Assembly: GCF_021917145.1 (NCBI RefSeq)
Contig: NC_061063.1
Coordinates: 7,073,944-7,137,943 of the forward strand
Direction: 5' to 3'
Origin: Hypomesus transpacificus
Taxonomy: Eukaryota > Chordata > Actinopteri > Osmeriformes > Osmeridae
DNA: 64,000 bases
Shown: positions 13,801 through 24,597 of the stretch, piece by piece
How positions within the stretch are numbered: position 1 is the first letter of the stretch
Layout: every line of letters begins with the position of its first letter
Notes under the pieces: model-generated
The model's input: only the letters and a program-made list of their open reading frames with translations
Database searches by the model: none
What the model was told of the DNA's origin: nothing
Translations under genes and position numbers: made by a program

Positions 13801-15034
13801 CCCCCCCCCCCCCCCCCATAACCCTAACACGCATTCAGCATACCTTTTGTGCTCTTAAATGGACATTGCTTGTTTTATTGGTGAAAATGGTCCCCATCTG
13901 TAGATTTTTTTTTTTTCACTTTGTAGTGATACAGCACAATTTCATAATTTATGGCAAATTATTTCGCGGACCACCTGGATATGGTTCGCAGACCCCACTT
14001 TGAGAACCATTATATGAAAGGATGGAGGTCAGCTCAACACCAAACAAGACTCTGGCCTTCATCATGCTCAAAACTGACACGGCTACATAATTCTCTTTTC
14101 TTCCAACGTTTTTCTCCACCACCATCCTCTCATGCCGTCATCAAGCAATGTGCTCCCTGAGAGCATTTTAACGCTGTAGAATGTTTGGTAACCTACTAAG
14201 AGATCTAGAATTTCCCAGTGCCCATCACAGATGGCTGTGACTCGGTGGATGGAGTCACACTGGGGTTTCCCTGTGGCTCTGGCAGGGGCTTCCCTGTGTC
14301 AGTCTAGCAGGGATTGATTGGTAGATGTCCTGTTGTGACGCAATGTACTCCATCTGTCCTCTACGCAGGAGTTTCAGTGACATCCAGCAACACGGGAGTA
14401 CCAGACATTTCAGGGTCCGTTTACACAAAGACACAGGTAGGAAGGAACTTGGACATTGATTTCAAACTACATATTTGTATATTTTTGGGGTGGTTGTGGA
14501 GGGTTGGTCAAGGATAATTTGGCAGCAGCTGGAGTAGTTTACATGCCACCCGGTGAATGTTTTACAATGTTAACTAATAAGGCTTCCTCCTGTCTTTTAG
14601 TCGTTTGAGAAGCAGGGTTTCCACGCTGGCACGCCAACCGCTTCCTTCAGCCTGCCCTCGGCCCTGGGCAGCGGGGGGCCCATCAACCCCCCCGCCGGGG
14701 CTGGCTACGCCCCGGCACCCTTCATGCACATTCTAGCTCCGCACCAGCAGCCCCACTCCCAGATTCTGCACCACCACCTGCAGCAGGATGGACAGGTACC
14801 ACACACTGGGTTCCATCTTGTTCCCTATGCAGCTACACCCATCCCATGCATTTTATAGCAAAAACATTTGTAGTGTGTGATGGATACAACAGGCCTCCTC
14901 ACTGTATTTCCTTCTCTGGCTTCTCTCTCTCCAACTAGAGTGGCACTGGACAGCGCAGCCAGAACGCATCCATTCAACAGAAGTCCCAGATCAACAAGAC
15001 TGCCTATGGCAGCTACAACTGGGGAGCCAACTAA
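1883..15034 (+). CDS. ubap2l: Ubiquitin-associated protein 2-like (UBAP2L)
   Basis: UBAP2L is an RNA-binding, stress-granule nucleating protein that also binds ubiquitin. Coding exons: 1883-1978, 2278-2355, 2532-2642, 2780-2954, 3088-3183, 3326-3371, 5962-6068, 6684-6746, 6874-6926, 7084-7169, 7390-7570, 7830-8031, 8113-8447, 8663-8838, 9176-9300, 9642-9681, 9851-10040, 10160-10226, 10364-10667, 10775-10863, 10948-11001, 11155-11236, 11647-11864, 12197-12296, 13005-13130, 14369-14436, 14601-14795, 14939-15034. All phases agree except exon 9176-9300, which has one surplus base in a C run. About 1,185 residues result with both cassette exons (human about 1,087). The start MMTSVGGNRARG matches the family. 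A UBA-like domain lies near residues 59-95, an RGG/RG-rich region near 125-190, and the C-terminus ends YGSYNWGAN as in UBAP2L. The paralogue UBAP2 is the alternative; the ends and the hax1/aqp10 neighbours favour UBAP2L. Confidence 0.96.
5342..5386 (+). other. ubap2l: Possible 45-bp cassette exon of ubap2l
   Basis: In the 2.6-kb intron after exon 3326-3371, a 45-bp block has an acceptor (..CTAAAG) and a strong donor (GTGAGT). It accepts the incoming GG phase and leaves AG for the next exon, so it adds 15 residues (QIDKGPRYDFSGDE plus an Arg) with no stop. I do not recall this segment from human UBAP2L. It may be a fish-specific or tissue-specific exon, or chance. Confidence 0.4.
6684..6746 (+). 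other. ubap2l: Cassette exon of ubap2l (21 residues)
   Basis: This 63-bp exon, phase 1 in and out, encodes LEYSSAGEGTNYQPKFESAPG. It corresponds to the segment present in only some human UBAP2L isoforms before the W-R-x-A-T-E/D-E-W-G block. Because it is symmetrical, skipping it keeps the frame. Confidence 0.8.
8858..9065 (+). repeat. 13-bp minisatellite in a ubap2l intron
   Basis: About 16 head-to-tail copies of a 13-bp unit, consensus GCACGCTAGGANG. Variation is almost confined to the last three positions (ACG, AGA or AGG); the last copy is degenerate (GCAAGCTAGG). It starts about 20 bp after the donor at 8839. Confidence 0.95.
11523..11651 (+). repeat. Tandem duplication containing a splice acceptor and long poly-C tracts
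   Basis: Two adjacent copies (11523-11590 and 11591-11651) each run from TATCTCGTTTGTACAGCC through a poly-C tract to TTTTAGGCGAC. The tracts are 25 C in the first copy and 16 C in the second. Each copy carries the acceptor and the first five exon bases. The second copy leads into the real exon at 11647; use of the first acceptor would add 61 bp and shift the frame. Confidence 0.93.
12029..12162 (+). repeat. Compound GT microsatellite
   Basis: GT runs are interrupted regularly by GACACAGT/GACACGGT/CTGAGACACAGT blocks in the ubap2l intron between exons 11647-11864 and 12197-12296. Confidence 0.9.
13005..13130 (+). other. ubap2l: Cassette exon of ubap2l (42 residues)
   Basis: This 126-bp exon, phase 1 in and out, begins GYEDMGQASGSGDF and continues through CKGGYG and an Ala-rich stretch to VTGPGVG. 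It resembles the GYDDLTQG..SKGGY segment of UBAP2 that precedes the GVSVTSSNTG block. The canonical human UBAP2L isoform joins straight to GVSVTSS, so this exon is probably alternative here. Confidence 0.75.
13737..14012 (+). mobile_element. Non-autonomous hAT-like element (diverged)
   Basis: The 276-bp block starts CAGGGGCTATCAAACTT and ends CACTTTGAGAACCATTA. These are recognisable as diverged hAT inverted termini of the type CAGTGGTTCTCAAACTT. The flanking 8-mers CACTAAAG and TATGAAAG agree at five positions, consistent with an old target duplication. There is no coding capacity; a C run of about 20 bases lies inside. Confidence 0.6.
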
Positions 15035-16570
15035 CACGCATCATCCCAGCTCTGTGTCCCGAAGTCTGATCGGAAAAGAGGGGGTCCTTCCTTTCCTTTG
15101 TGTGGTCTCCACATAACCCCTCTTTCTCCCACTAAAATCCCATCCCCTGCTCTCTGGGCTCAGCATACCTGCAGTACCAACCACCTCCACTGTGTCGATA
15201 AGGAGCTCTGTAAAGCAGTGATGGGGTTAGGGTAAGGGACAGTCTTAATGGAGAGGTCTGCAGCAAAATGGTTATATTTAACCATCAAGATGATGATTAT
15301 GATTGAGTGTTTGGAATTTGTACCGTGGTCAGCTCCTCTTCCCCCCCCCCCCCCCTCCCTTTCTCTGTTGTATGTAACATAGAGCTGTTTTCTAAAGGAA
15401 TATGTATTTGGTTGGTCCTTTCTGTTCCTTTCCTTAGATTTTTTTACTGATGGACAGGAAGGAAGGTGGGGGACAGGCTTGTTTTCTTTTTCTGAACCCC
15501 CCCCCCTCCCCCCAGACATCTCATTTGTATCACCCTAACCGAATACTCCAAATAATTTCAGTTCCCTGTTGAGTTTTTACAATATTTTAGTTCCATGGAA
15601 GATTTCTCTAAATTGGCAGAAGAGTTGTGAAGTTTATTTTTTACCAAATATATATATATATATAAAGATGTATAATGCGAGCGCACTAGCTTGACATATG
15701 TGCAGAGTGTGTGTTTTTGTGTGTGAGTGCGTGTGTATGTATATACTAGGAGGCCTTGGGTGTGTACTGCTTCTCTTGTTACTGCCAAACAGATCAGTCA
15801 GGTACATGCCCCTCAGTTATCTCATCTTATGTCATAGTAGTTCCCATTTCTGAAGTTAAGTTACATGTTATGCAGTAAATCGTCACAGTAAATGGCATGA
15901 CATGAAAGGCCAATACACACCCGTCACCTTCCTCCCTGTTGAAGTTCAAGTTAATTTTCTAAGCCCCCCCCCCCCTCCCCCCGAACACACTTCACCCTGT
16001 GGTCACCTGTCCCCCATTATATTGTAAGCAGCATTGAATACCGAGGGAAAGAATTGTACCATGGGTTTTTGTCAGTGATTTTTCTTTTTTGTACTGTGCG
16101 TTTTAAAGAGAATTTAAATGGATAAACTTGTCTTGTACATATATAAAATACACAAGTACTGTAGTCCTTGTTTGTTCAGTTGCTTTCCCCTACCCCTTTC
16201 TCAAAACCTCACAGACTTGTTAGCATTTTTTGTTTCATGTTTTTTATTTTGTAAAAATATAAATATTAAGGAAATAAAAAGGAAAAAGACATTTTCATCA
16301 TTTTGGATGTGAATGTCTTTTTTTAAGAAACTTTATTTTTGTATCATGTGCTTGTAAATAGAGCAGTGTCCTTTTGATTCTGTATTTAGGTTTACACTCA
16401 TGCCCTGGCTTGGTCCATGGACTGTCCTTTGTCTCATTCCATGGGAGAAAAGTCACCAAGTTTGTCATCGAGGTCTTCTGAGGGAGAGGGTCCAGGGAGG
16501 GAAGGTTGTGTTGTCCTAAGGTAGTTGACTGGAGGTTCAGCAGTATCAAATAAAACTCAAAACACCCTGA
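15035..16570 (+). other. ubap2l: ubap2l 3' UTR with two candidate poly(A) signals
   Basis: No exon follows the stop at 15032-15034. AATAAA hexamers lie at about 16273 and 16549. The region carries C runs, a (TA)n tract near 15650 and T-rich DNA. It ends before the hax1 promoter region at about 17.1 kb. Confidence 0.7.
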
Positions 16571-17212
16571 TTGTTTCTCTACTCATCTGCATGTGGATGT
16601 TTTCCTTTTTTTTTATCCATCAGTAAAGCTAACTACAGTTCATGAGTTTATAATCTGGCAGTTGGTTAAGCCTAAAATGCCAGTCCCCAAGGACGAGAAT
16701 ATCGTTGTAGCTTTGTTCCATTTGTGTTTCAGACATTATCCACTTTTGTTTTACTTTCACTTAAGGTGATATATATATATACACCATGATTTTATATTGC
16801 CATGTTGTTGGATGACTTATTCACACGAGCTTCTGGTCCCTAAAGCTTAGCAATATTGGCACAGAATTAAGAATGGAGAAAATATCAGAATCTTTTTTTA
16901 CGTTGTTTATTAGGTGACAAGTACAGATATATAAAAAAAAAAAACGACATTTATCAAGTAATGTCTGAGTGCCCCAATCTGGGAACAAAAATGCTCACCC
17001 TCTTTAGTGGATGGCTGAGACGGAATACAGAAAATAAACTGGATGCGCATGATCTATGAAAGTGCTTCTATACTCTTTGGATCTATTACGTTTTTTTACG
17101 ACTGGTTACGTCATTTACAGCGAAACGTCTAGTACTTTACGCTATTGATGACATGTCACCGGTCTTCGACTTGTCATGGTAGAGTTTTACCCAGTATCTT
17201 CAGAAACTATAA

Positions 17213-20200
17213 ATGAGTGTATTTGATTTATTTCGAGGATTTTTTGGAGTACCTGGAGGTCACTATCGTGGGGAGGGCCGAAGGTTGGTTACAATGAAGC
17301 CAGCTAACGCTAGCTAGCTAGTTTGAGTATTAGCAATCTAGCTGGCTAGTAGTACTAATAATACACAACTGCCATACCAAAACGTTATTTAGAAGACATT
17401 ACAAGATTGTAATAGCTGCTGTGGTACAGTAGCTATGTGCTAGTTTTCAATATTTTATTAGGTATTACGTAGTTTCATTAAGTCAAGCTGACGTGGATGT
17501 TGCAGTTGGCCCTGTTGTTCATGGCTAATCTCAACAGGGACCCCTTCTTTGATGGCATGACCCATGACGATGATGATGACGAAGAGGATGATGAAGATGG
17601 TGGATTCTACCATGATGATTTCAGGGGAGCTCAGCAGGACCCGTTTGACGATGCCTGGAGGTTTGGGTTCAGCTTTGGCCCCAATGGTATGAGGATGGAT
17701 GAGCCACAGGTGTTCGGCGAAGTCTTCAGACAGATGGAGGAGATCTTCTCTCAGTTGGGTGGCTTGGACAGACAGCATGGGGCGGATAATTTTGGTAGGA
17801 TAATTACCCTTTTCTAGTTACAGTCTCAGAACATAAGTTATTCAACCTTGAGCTTCTTTCATCCAGCTGATAAAGTAATACTGCTTTTTGACTGGAAAAT
17901 GACACTTTTGTTCCTAATCACTTTCTTCTATCCTTCCCGCTGTTCCATGTCAGGTTTCCCCAGTATTCAGTCGCCTCCACCCCAGGACACGCCAGGAAGA
18001 GGGGGTAGCTCTAGTGGGAACACCCTAAGAGACTTCATGCTGAAGTCCTCTGATGACGCCCCACAACGGCCCCCCTCAGGACCACCACGAGAACCCAGGA
18101 ATGACGACAACCCCCCTTCTGGGTCCCCACACTACCCCAGCACACCGTTCAAGCAATGGACACCATTCTCTAAGGTACAGGAGGTTAAATGTGTACTCAG
18201 ATGTCCTGACTGTAGATTAAAGCTTCCGTTTGAAAAACTGCTTTTCTTGATGGACTCACTCCCGGTAATGTTATTTACTATATATTTTAGCTCTTGAATT
18301 CATTAACCAGGTTCCCTCTTGTCCCTCAGTTTAATGACAGATGGAGAGGGGGACCGCAGGGAGCTCAAGAGGAGAGGAAAGAAGATAGAGGTAGATACAT
18401 GACATTCTTACCCTCCCAATTGTAGCAACAATAAGTAAACTTATTTTGTATGTATTTTTTCTGTTTATGACAAGGCTGTACAACCATAGCCTGGCTCTGC
18501 CCTCCGACGTACTTCCGCTCAATTTGGATTTTGCTTCTGTACTAGGTCTGTGATTTCAGTGCATCAGTTGGTTAGAAACAATTTTTTTGTAGGTCCAATC
18601 AGCGAACAGAGGGAGTGGCTGAGAAAGATGACGTTGATGTTGTCCGACTAGTTTGAGTTGTAGTTCAGGAATGGCGGCGGAGAAAGATGCGAGCGAAGGT
18701 ATTCTGCGGTTGTGGCAACACTGCCGAATATCCAAACGTTAAAGCCGGAGCAAGAACAATCCTTGCTGAGTTTTGTTGGGGGTCATGATGTTATGGCCCT
18801 CCTCCCCACGGGGTTCAGGGAAAAGTTTGGCTAAGGGAGTTGGCTAAGGCGAACACTAGCGATTGGTTATGGCAGATCAGAGTGGCTCTGGGCAAATCCA
18901 ATAGTTTTAAACTTCAACAGAGTACCCGCCTTCAAGGAAGTTAACGCCTTGTCAATGGAGCGATCCCAGACCCTCTGTACAAATTAAATGTACGAGGGTC
19001 TAGTTAGGACCAGGCTAGTTCAACCCTGATTTTGAGAATCTACCATCATGTAGGTCAGAGGTCGCCAACCTGTCGATCGCGATCGACGTGTCAATCTCGG
19101 AGACTTTCCCTGTCGATCTCCAAAATAATTTCAGAAATACTGATCTCCGACTAATTCATGAACGCGGAGGATTCTTAAACTGAACGCGCGTTCTCTTGTA
19201 CCTGGATTTGCATATTGGCCTGTGCGTGTTGCAAAGCAATTCACCGACAGAATAAATGGGCGTTTTTTCCCGAAGACGACCTTTGAGAGACCTGCTATCC
19301 CAGGATACCTGTGGGCGTGGTTGCCGTTGGTTTGTTTATTTACCCGGCCGTGTTGTCCACATAGTGTTAGCAAGCATGGCAGAGGCACCACGAAAGAGGG
19401 CGAAAAACTACAGTTTCCATCATGAATGGGAGGAGGAATTCATCTTTACCTTGGTAAAAGACAAGAGTGTGTGTATGTTGTGCCACCAGCCACAGGCACT
19501 GTCTAAGCGAGGGAATTTGGAGCGGCACCACAACACTAACCATCCGAAATTCAAAGACTGCTATCCACCAAAGAGCGCAATCCGCGCCAAAAAAGTTCAG
19601 GAGCTGAAAGTGGAGTTGAAGGCTCAACAGTCGCTTTTCTCACAACCTACGTCTCAAAGTAAGGCTACAACAGTGACACGAAGGATCGAGTTACTGTCGG
19701 ATAACGTTGGTCAACAGGTGTTGGAGGACTTGTCACTCTGTGAATATTTTTCACTGCAGTTTGATGAATCGCTGGATGTAATGGACACGGCTCAGCTTGT
19801 TGTATTTGTCAGAATGGCTTTCCAGGACTTTACAACAAAGGAGGACTTCCTCACTCTTCTCCAATTAAAAGAGAGAACGAGAGGTGAGGATATTTACAAC
19901 GTTTTTAAAAGCTATGTCCGTGAAAAGAACATCCCCATTCAGAAACTGGTGGCAATCACTACCGATGGGGCACCGGCAATGTGCGGTGTGCACGCTGGTT
20001 TTATAGCACTGTGCCGTAATGATCCGGATTTCCCCGACTTCATGAAGTATCACTGTGTGATTCATCAGCAAGCCTTGGCTGGGAAAGTTGTGGACTTTTC
20101 TCATGTCATGTCACTGGTGGTCAAAGTGGTAAACTCGATTCGAGCAAAAGCGCTTCAGCATCGCTTATTCAAGGCGTTATTGGATGAGCTCGATTCGGCG

Positions 20201-22115
20201 TATGGAGACCTGCTTCTGCATGCTGATGTCAGGTGGTTGAGTCGCGGAAAAGTGCTGCAGCGATTTGTTGACTTGCTGCCTGAGATTAAGACGTTTCTGT
20301 CGAAAAGGAACGAGGAGCACAAGGAACTTTCAACGGATGCGTGGCTACTGGACCTGGGGTTTCTGACGGACCTAACCGGAAAACTGAACTCGCTCAACCA
20401 CGAACTCCAGGGAAAAGACCGGCACCTCCTCCACATGATCAGCGCAGTGAATGCGTTCAAGGCCAAACTCTGTGTCTGGACCACGAATCTGAGGAAAGGG
20501 ACGCTGACACACTTTACAAACCTGGAAAAAATGTCACAGTCCATCAAAGACTCTTCTGACTTTCACCCTGAGCAGTACTGTGTGCACCTGGACAAACTGG
20601 CAGCGGAGTTCAGTCGACGTTTTGGTGAGTTAGAAATCATGAAGGATATTGCTGCATTTCTTTCAAACCCATTCCTGCCTATTAATACAGAGGAGGTTGC
20701 AGACCAATTCGAGAAAGCATTTGCTTTGCCAAGTGGAGTGGACATGGAGATGCTTGATTTGCAAAATGACATTGAGCTGAAAGCCAGGTCAAGGGACAGT
20801 GACTTTTGGGGACTTGTCAGCCGAGAGAAGTTTCCTCTCCTCAGTGCATGTGCACTAAAAGTGAGTGCCTACTTTGGATCGACCTACCTCTGTGAAATGG
20901 CATTTTCACAGATGAAAATCACCAAATCCAAGTACAGGAGCCGGCTTACTGACAGACACCTCACAGACTGCCTCAGACTGGCTGTCTCTGCTTATGAGCC
21001 AAACTACAAGGCACTCACAGACAGTGTTCAGTCACAGCCATCACACTGACTTGTCACATGAGAAATTTGTCAGTGTTGTGTTGTAACTTCAGTTTATAAA
21101 TAAAACCGTTCATATCCAGCCTGCTCATTGCAAAAGTGTTTTTTCTTGTTCATATTGTTCACAAAGTGTTTGATTTCATTCAATTACAATAAGGCCAAAT
21201 ATAAAGTTAAGTTGTAAGTTCAGTCTGGAGTCTGTTCTGTCTCTCAACGCCTCAATAGGTAGATCTTCGGGTCACCAAGGCAAAGGTCGGTGATCTTTGG
21301 CCTAAAAAGGTTGGTGACCACTGATGTAGGTGTTTTACCTACACCAGCTGTAACAAACATGATTCCGTTTGTCAGTCAAATAGTTATTAGAATCAAGTGT
21401 GCTGGATTGACATTGGAATTTAAACCTACAGAATGGTAGCTCTCCTGGAACAGGGTTCGGCAGCCCTGGTGTAAGGTTTATCTCTCATTCAAATCTCTCA
21501 TTCAAACAGACCTGGACTCGCAAGTCTCCTCTGGAGGGCTGGATCAGATCCTAACTCCTCCACCAACTCGCACCCCCAGCCAGCCCAAAAGCCGCTCCTT
21601 CTTCCAGTCAGTAACCGTCACCAAGGTGGTAAAGCCTGATGGGGTAAGATTTTGATCAACATTGAAATGCAATGTTGAAACAAGTTGTCTCTACTATCTA
21701 ATGCTGTTTTGGTATTTTTTGAACAAATGCATCATGTTATTTTTATCATGGCAGTTAATAGGCAGTATGAGTTTAAAGGAAGTCGTTGTGCTTGATGGTG
21801 TTTGCTGTGTTTGGCAGAGTGTGGAGGAGAGACGCACAGTCAGAGATGGCCAGGGGAACGAGGAGACCACTGTGACCCGCTCAGGGGGTCCAGGCAGTGT
21901 GGAGGGAACTCAGGATCATCCTAGACCTCATCTACCTGGTAAGTACCTAGCCTTAAAGCAACAGCACAACATGATTTATGGATTTATTCTTCTTCAATTG
22001 TGTCTTTTTTTTCTAAACCCCCTTTTCATTATCCACAGGTGACCAACATCCCTTTTCAAGTATGCAGGATGATATTTCTTTGTTTTCAAAGTTCTTTGGA
22101 GGCTTCAAGGGGTAA
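17213..22115 (+). CDS. hax1: HCLS1-associated protein X-1 (HAX1)
   Basis: HAX1 is a mainly mitochondrial, largely disordered protein that restrains apoptosis and, in mammals, works with HtrA2/PARL and CLPB. Exons: 17213-17283, 17538-17794, 17954-18174, 18330-18390, 21510-21643, 21818-21938, 22039-22115; phases agree and give 313 residues (human 279). The start MSVFDLFRGFFGVPGG matches the family. An acidic patch (DDDDDEEDDEDGG) follows DPFFDGMTH near residues 26-45. The C-terminal half holds FFQSVTVTKVVKPDG and SVEERRTVRDGQGNEETTVT, close to the human sequence. The last exon ends with LFSKFFGGFKG. Intron 4 is inflated to 3.1 kb by two mobile elements. Gene order after ubap2l and before aqp10 is as in human 1q21. 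Confidence 0.96.
18487..19017. mobile_element. MITE-like element with a RecQ-helicase-like fragment
   Basis: The block starts TAGCCTGGCTCTGCCC and ends AGTTAGGACCAGGCTA, so its ends form an inverted TAGCCTGG repeat; a TA target duplication is possible. Inside, at about 18741-18838, one frame reads LKPEQEQSLLSFVGG followed by HDVMALLPTGF. This resembles the motif 0/Walker A region of RecQ-family helicases. The frame then breaks: the GKS of the P-loop is found only after a shift. It is a decayed fragment, not a gene. The superfamily is not certain. Confidence 0.55.
19048..21331 (+). mobile_element. hAT DNA transposon with terminal repeats and 8-bp target duplications
   Basis: The element spans 19056-21323 (2,268 bp). 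Its ends are CAGAGGTCGCCAACC and GGTTGGTGACCACTG, which are inverted repeats matching at 13 of 15 positions. It is flanked by perfect 8-bp direct repeats ATGTAGGT (19048-19055 and 21324-21331), the hAT signature. It lies in hax1 intron 4 in the same orientation as the gene and carries one long ORF and its own AATAAA near 21101. The intact ORF and perfect duplication suggest a fairly recent insertion. Confidence 0.95.
19376..21049 (+). CDS. hAT transposase, ZBED5/GTF2IRD2-like family
   Basis: The single-exon ORF gives 557 residues from the Met at 19376 (MAEAPRKRAK), preferred because family members begin this way; an in-frame Met at 19256 would add 40 residues. A BED/SPIN-DOC-type zinc finger has C33, C36, H51/H52 and H56. 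The RNase-H-like core has SLQFDESLD and AITTDGAPAMCG, blocks in this family that carry catalytic acidic residues. The C-terminal hAT dimerisation block is present (CEMAFSQMKITKSKYRSRLT). Relative to remembered relatives, roughly 50-60 residues between the zinc finger and the first catalytic block look missing without loss of frame. Whether the protein is active cannot be told from sequence. Confidence 0.9.
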   Translation: MAEAPRKRAKNYSFHHEWEEEFIFTLVKDKSVCMLCHQPQALSKRGNLERHHNTNHPKFKDCYPPKSAIRAKKVQELKVELKAQQSLFSQPTSQSKATTVTRRIELLSDNVGQQVLEDLSLCEYFSLQFDESLDVMDTAQLVVFVRMAFQDFTTKEDFLTLLQLKERTRGEDIYNVFKSYVREKNIPIQKLVAITTDGAPAMCGVHAGFIALCRNDPDFPDFMKYHCVIHQQALAGKVVDFSHVMSLVVKVVNSIRAKALQHRLFKALLDELDSAYGDLLLHADVRWLSRGKVLQRFVDLLPEIKTFLSKRNEEHKELSTDAWLLDLGFLTDLTGKLNSLNHELQGKDRHLLHMISAVNAFKAKLCVWTTNLRKGTLTHFTNLEKMSQSIKDSSDFHPEQYCVHLDKLAAEFSRRFGELEIMKDIAAFLSNPFLPINTEEVADQFEKAFALPSGVDMEMLDLQNDIELKARSRDSDFWGLVSREKFPLLSACALKVSAYFGSTYLCEMAFSQMKITKSKYRSRLTDRHLTDCLRLAVSAYEPNYKALTDSVQSQPSH

Positions 22116-22481
22116 AAGGAAGCTGTGGATTGTGAACTTGAGAAAATATAAAATCTTGCAAGGATTTTCTGTTTTTGGCTTGTGTGTGATGTTAATGTTT
22201 AGTTAGATGTTATAAATTCAGTAAGGCTTGAATCAAACCAGATGTTTATATTGTCTCTTATTAGGTCAACGATGTGTTGAGAATGACTGCCGAACATCAC
22301 AGATATTCTTATGTAGAGATGTATGTGACAGTGGTATTCACTTCTGATCGCCAAATGGGAAGTTTAGCAGCTAATCACTGCTGATGATGCAGTTACCAAC
22401 ACGCAACAAAAGCCATTAGTACTAGGTTGTTCACAGTACACATTTATTTTTGTAACATTATTTAGATCTTGCTCTTTGACC

Positions 22482-22487
22482 AATAAA
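22482..22487 (+). terminator. hax1: hax1 poly(A) signal
   Basis: AATAAA lies about 370 bp after the hax1 stop codon, in AT-rich 3' UTR. Confidence 0.7.
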
Positions 22488-22509
22488 GAAGCTTAATATA
22501 TTTAAATGT

Positions 22510-24590
22510 GTGTTGTTTATTTTTTTTGCACACCATCCTCTAAATATTTCAGAACATGAAGTCCAATAAAGGAATAAAGTGTACACTTCAAGATTAAGTC
22601 TTTTGTCATTAAAGATAAACTTTCAGCTCCTAAATAATAAATGCTGCAAAGATAGGATGGATAAAGACCTTCACCAGTAGACATCTGTTCTATTATTTAT
22701 CAGCGTCAGTTCATCTTAAAGTTTCTCTTTTGTAGTTGGACAATTATTTTGCGACTTTGAATCTATTTCATACTTAACTCAAAGACAGTCTCTGCAAATG
22801 GGCACACAATTTGATGGATGCAGACCAGTAGTCTGCAGAACTGACAGACACATCTATATATAATGAATTGATTGATTATATATTGTGGCACCGAGACACA
22901 AAAACCCTTGTGCCATTAAAGGAAAACATGGCGTATCTTACAATACTGTTTACAATTGTACTGCAGTGATTATAAGTGTTGTCTTTACTGCTCCCCAGCG
23001 ACAGACAATAATCTTCACCCTCAGCTAGAGAGACTAGTGTCCATCATTCCATTTACAATAGTTTGTTGATAATTGGACAATTGTGCATAGGTGCTTAAAA
23101 GGCTGATATTTGCCTCCTTGTTAGGCTACCTCAGTTCTTAACTTAGGAAAAACTTGATTTGAAACTTTTTATTGATGTGAAGGTGATATTTTACTAGTCT
23201 TAGCAGATTTCTCTCCCCCCACACCCACAAACACACACACACACACACACAAGGACCTCAGACATGCCATAAAATGAGTGACGCAGTGGCTATTGGTGGG
23301 CAGTTTCAGCAAGGAGGGACGACAGTCAGGTTTGTTTCTTTAAGTTCAAATGCAAGTACTTTATTTGATCTCATCACAGATTCAGGCAGTGGGCTTTCCG
23401 CGTACAATTGTCGTTAACATCAATGTAAAAGCTTTATCTATTTTATCGACTCAGCTTTTTATCTGCTCCATTGCCTTTATCCTGATTTATTGACTACGTT
23501 TTATCTGCTCCATTATTTATACCAAAATATACTTATTTATACAAAAAATCATTCCTGTGGTTTTAGCCGCATCTCAATTAACTTTTTTTGTCTTATTTGT
23601 AACTTTAGACTAAAGAATTAGTGGCCACTAATCTCTTGCCTTTTCTCCCGTTTTTTTTCGTTAACCCTCACATGACATGAATTAACATCGCGATCTGTCA
23701 TACAGTTTATTTAGCCTACGGTTTTATAGTCATGACTTTTTTCCAAGTTCGGTCTAAATGTATTGTCTCCCTTGACACTTATGTACCTAACAATTAACTC
23801 TATAATTTTCAATATTCTTTAATCTCAAAATGGGCCTTCCTCTTTGGGAATTTGTCCTAGTTTTAACCAAAGTGAGTTTTTTTTTTATTGAGGAGCAGGA
23901 CCGGATTGGCCACTCGCGGTCTGTTTTTGTGGCTGCGAGGGCCAATGTTGTCATGGAACTGGATTGAAATATGGATCTGTCCGTAGGCTGCCTGCACTTT
24001 CAGCAGCCCCACTCTATTTATTTTATATTTTAACGCAGTCCCACTGTATTTACATTTATTATTTTCTCGCAGCCCCCTCAGAGTGCACTCAACCTGCAGG
24101 TTAATGATGACGTATTGTCCCGGCCGGTCCAGGGGTGGTCCCAGACCCAAAAATGTAACATGTTGAAGGTATGCAAAACTCCGTTAGGGCTTCCAGTAAT
24201 ATGTTGGCTATTTATTTTTATAATTCCACAGTGATTTTGTGGTTGATAATGGTTAACTTAGGTTTCACGTTTACCAATAAAAGTGAAATCAACCTGGAAA
24301 CTCTTGCTACTCCCTTCTTCTCGAAATTATTTTGTGTAAAGGTTTTGACGGATAGTTACAGGTAGGAATATTAAACCCTGCAATTTCTTACCGTTGTTTC
24401 AGTTTTAATCTTTATTTGTTTTCTGGCCACAACCAGGGGCGTCATTCGACCCATTGTACTGGGGCATGTGCCCCAGTATCTGCTGTGACCAAGTAAAATC
24501 TAAAGTTTGCGTTCCACCAATATACTGCGCTCAACAAATTATCTTTTGAGAGCAATACAGAGGCTGTCTGTAAAAAGTCCCAACAGACTT
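22510..24590. other. Intergenic DNA between hax1 and the LINE remnant
   Basis: No exon with consistent splice sites was found. Contents are AT-rich unique-looking DNA, a CA repeat at about 23230-23250, and a GC-richer block at 23890-24130 that may be an old repeat but matches nothing I recognise. Confidence 0.5.
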
Positions 24591-24597
24591 TTCTTTT

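Noticed and set aside
19256-19375. Upstream in-frame Met for the hAT transposase
   Set aside because: The extra 40 residues are not like the family N-terminus; the Met at 19376 is.
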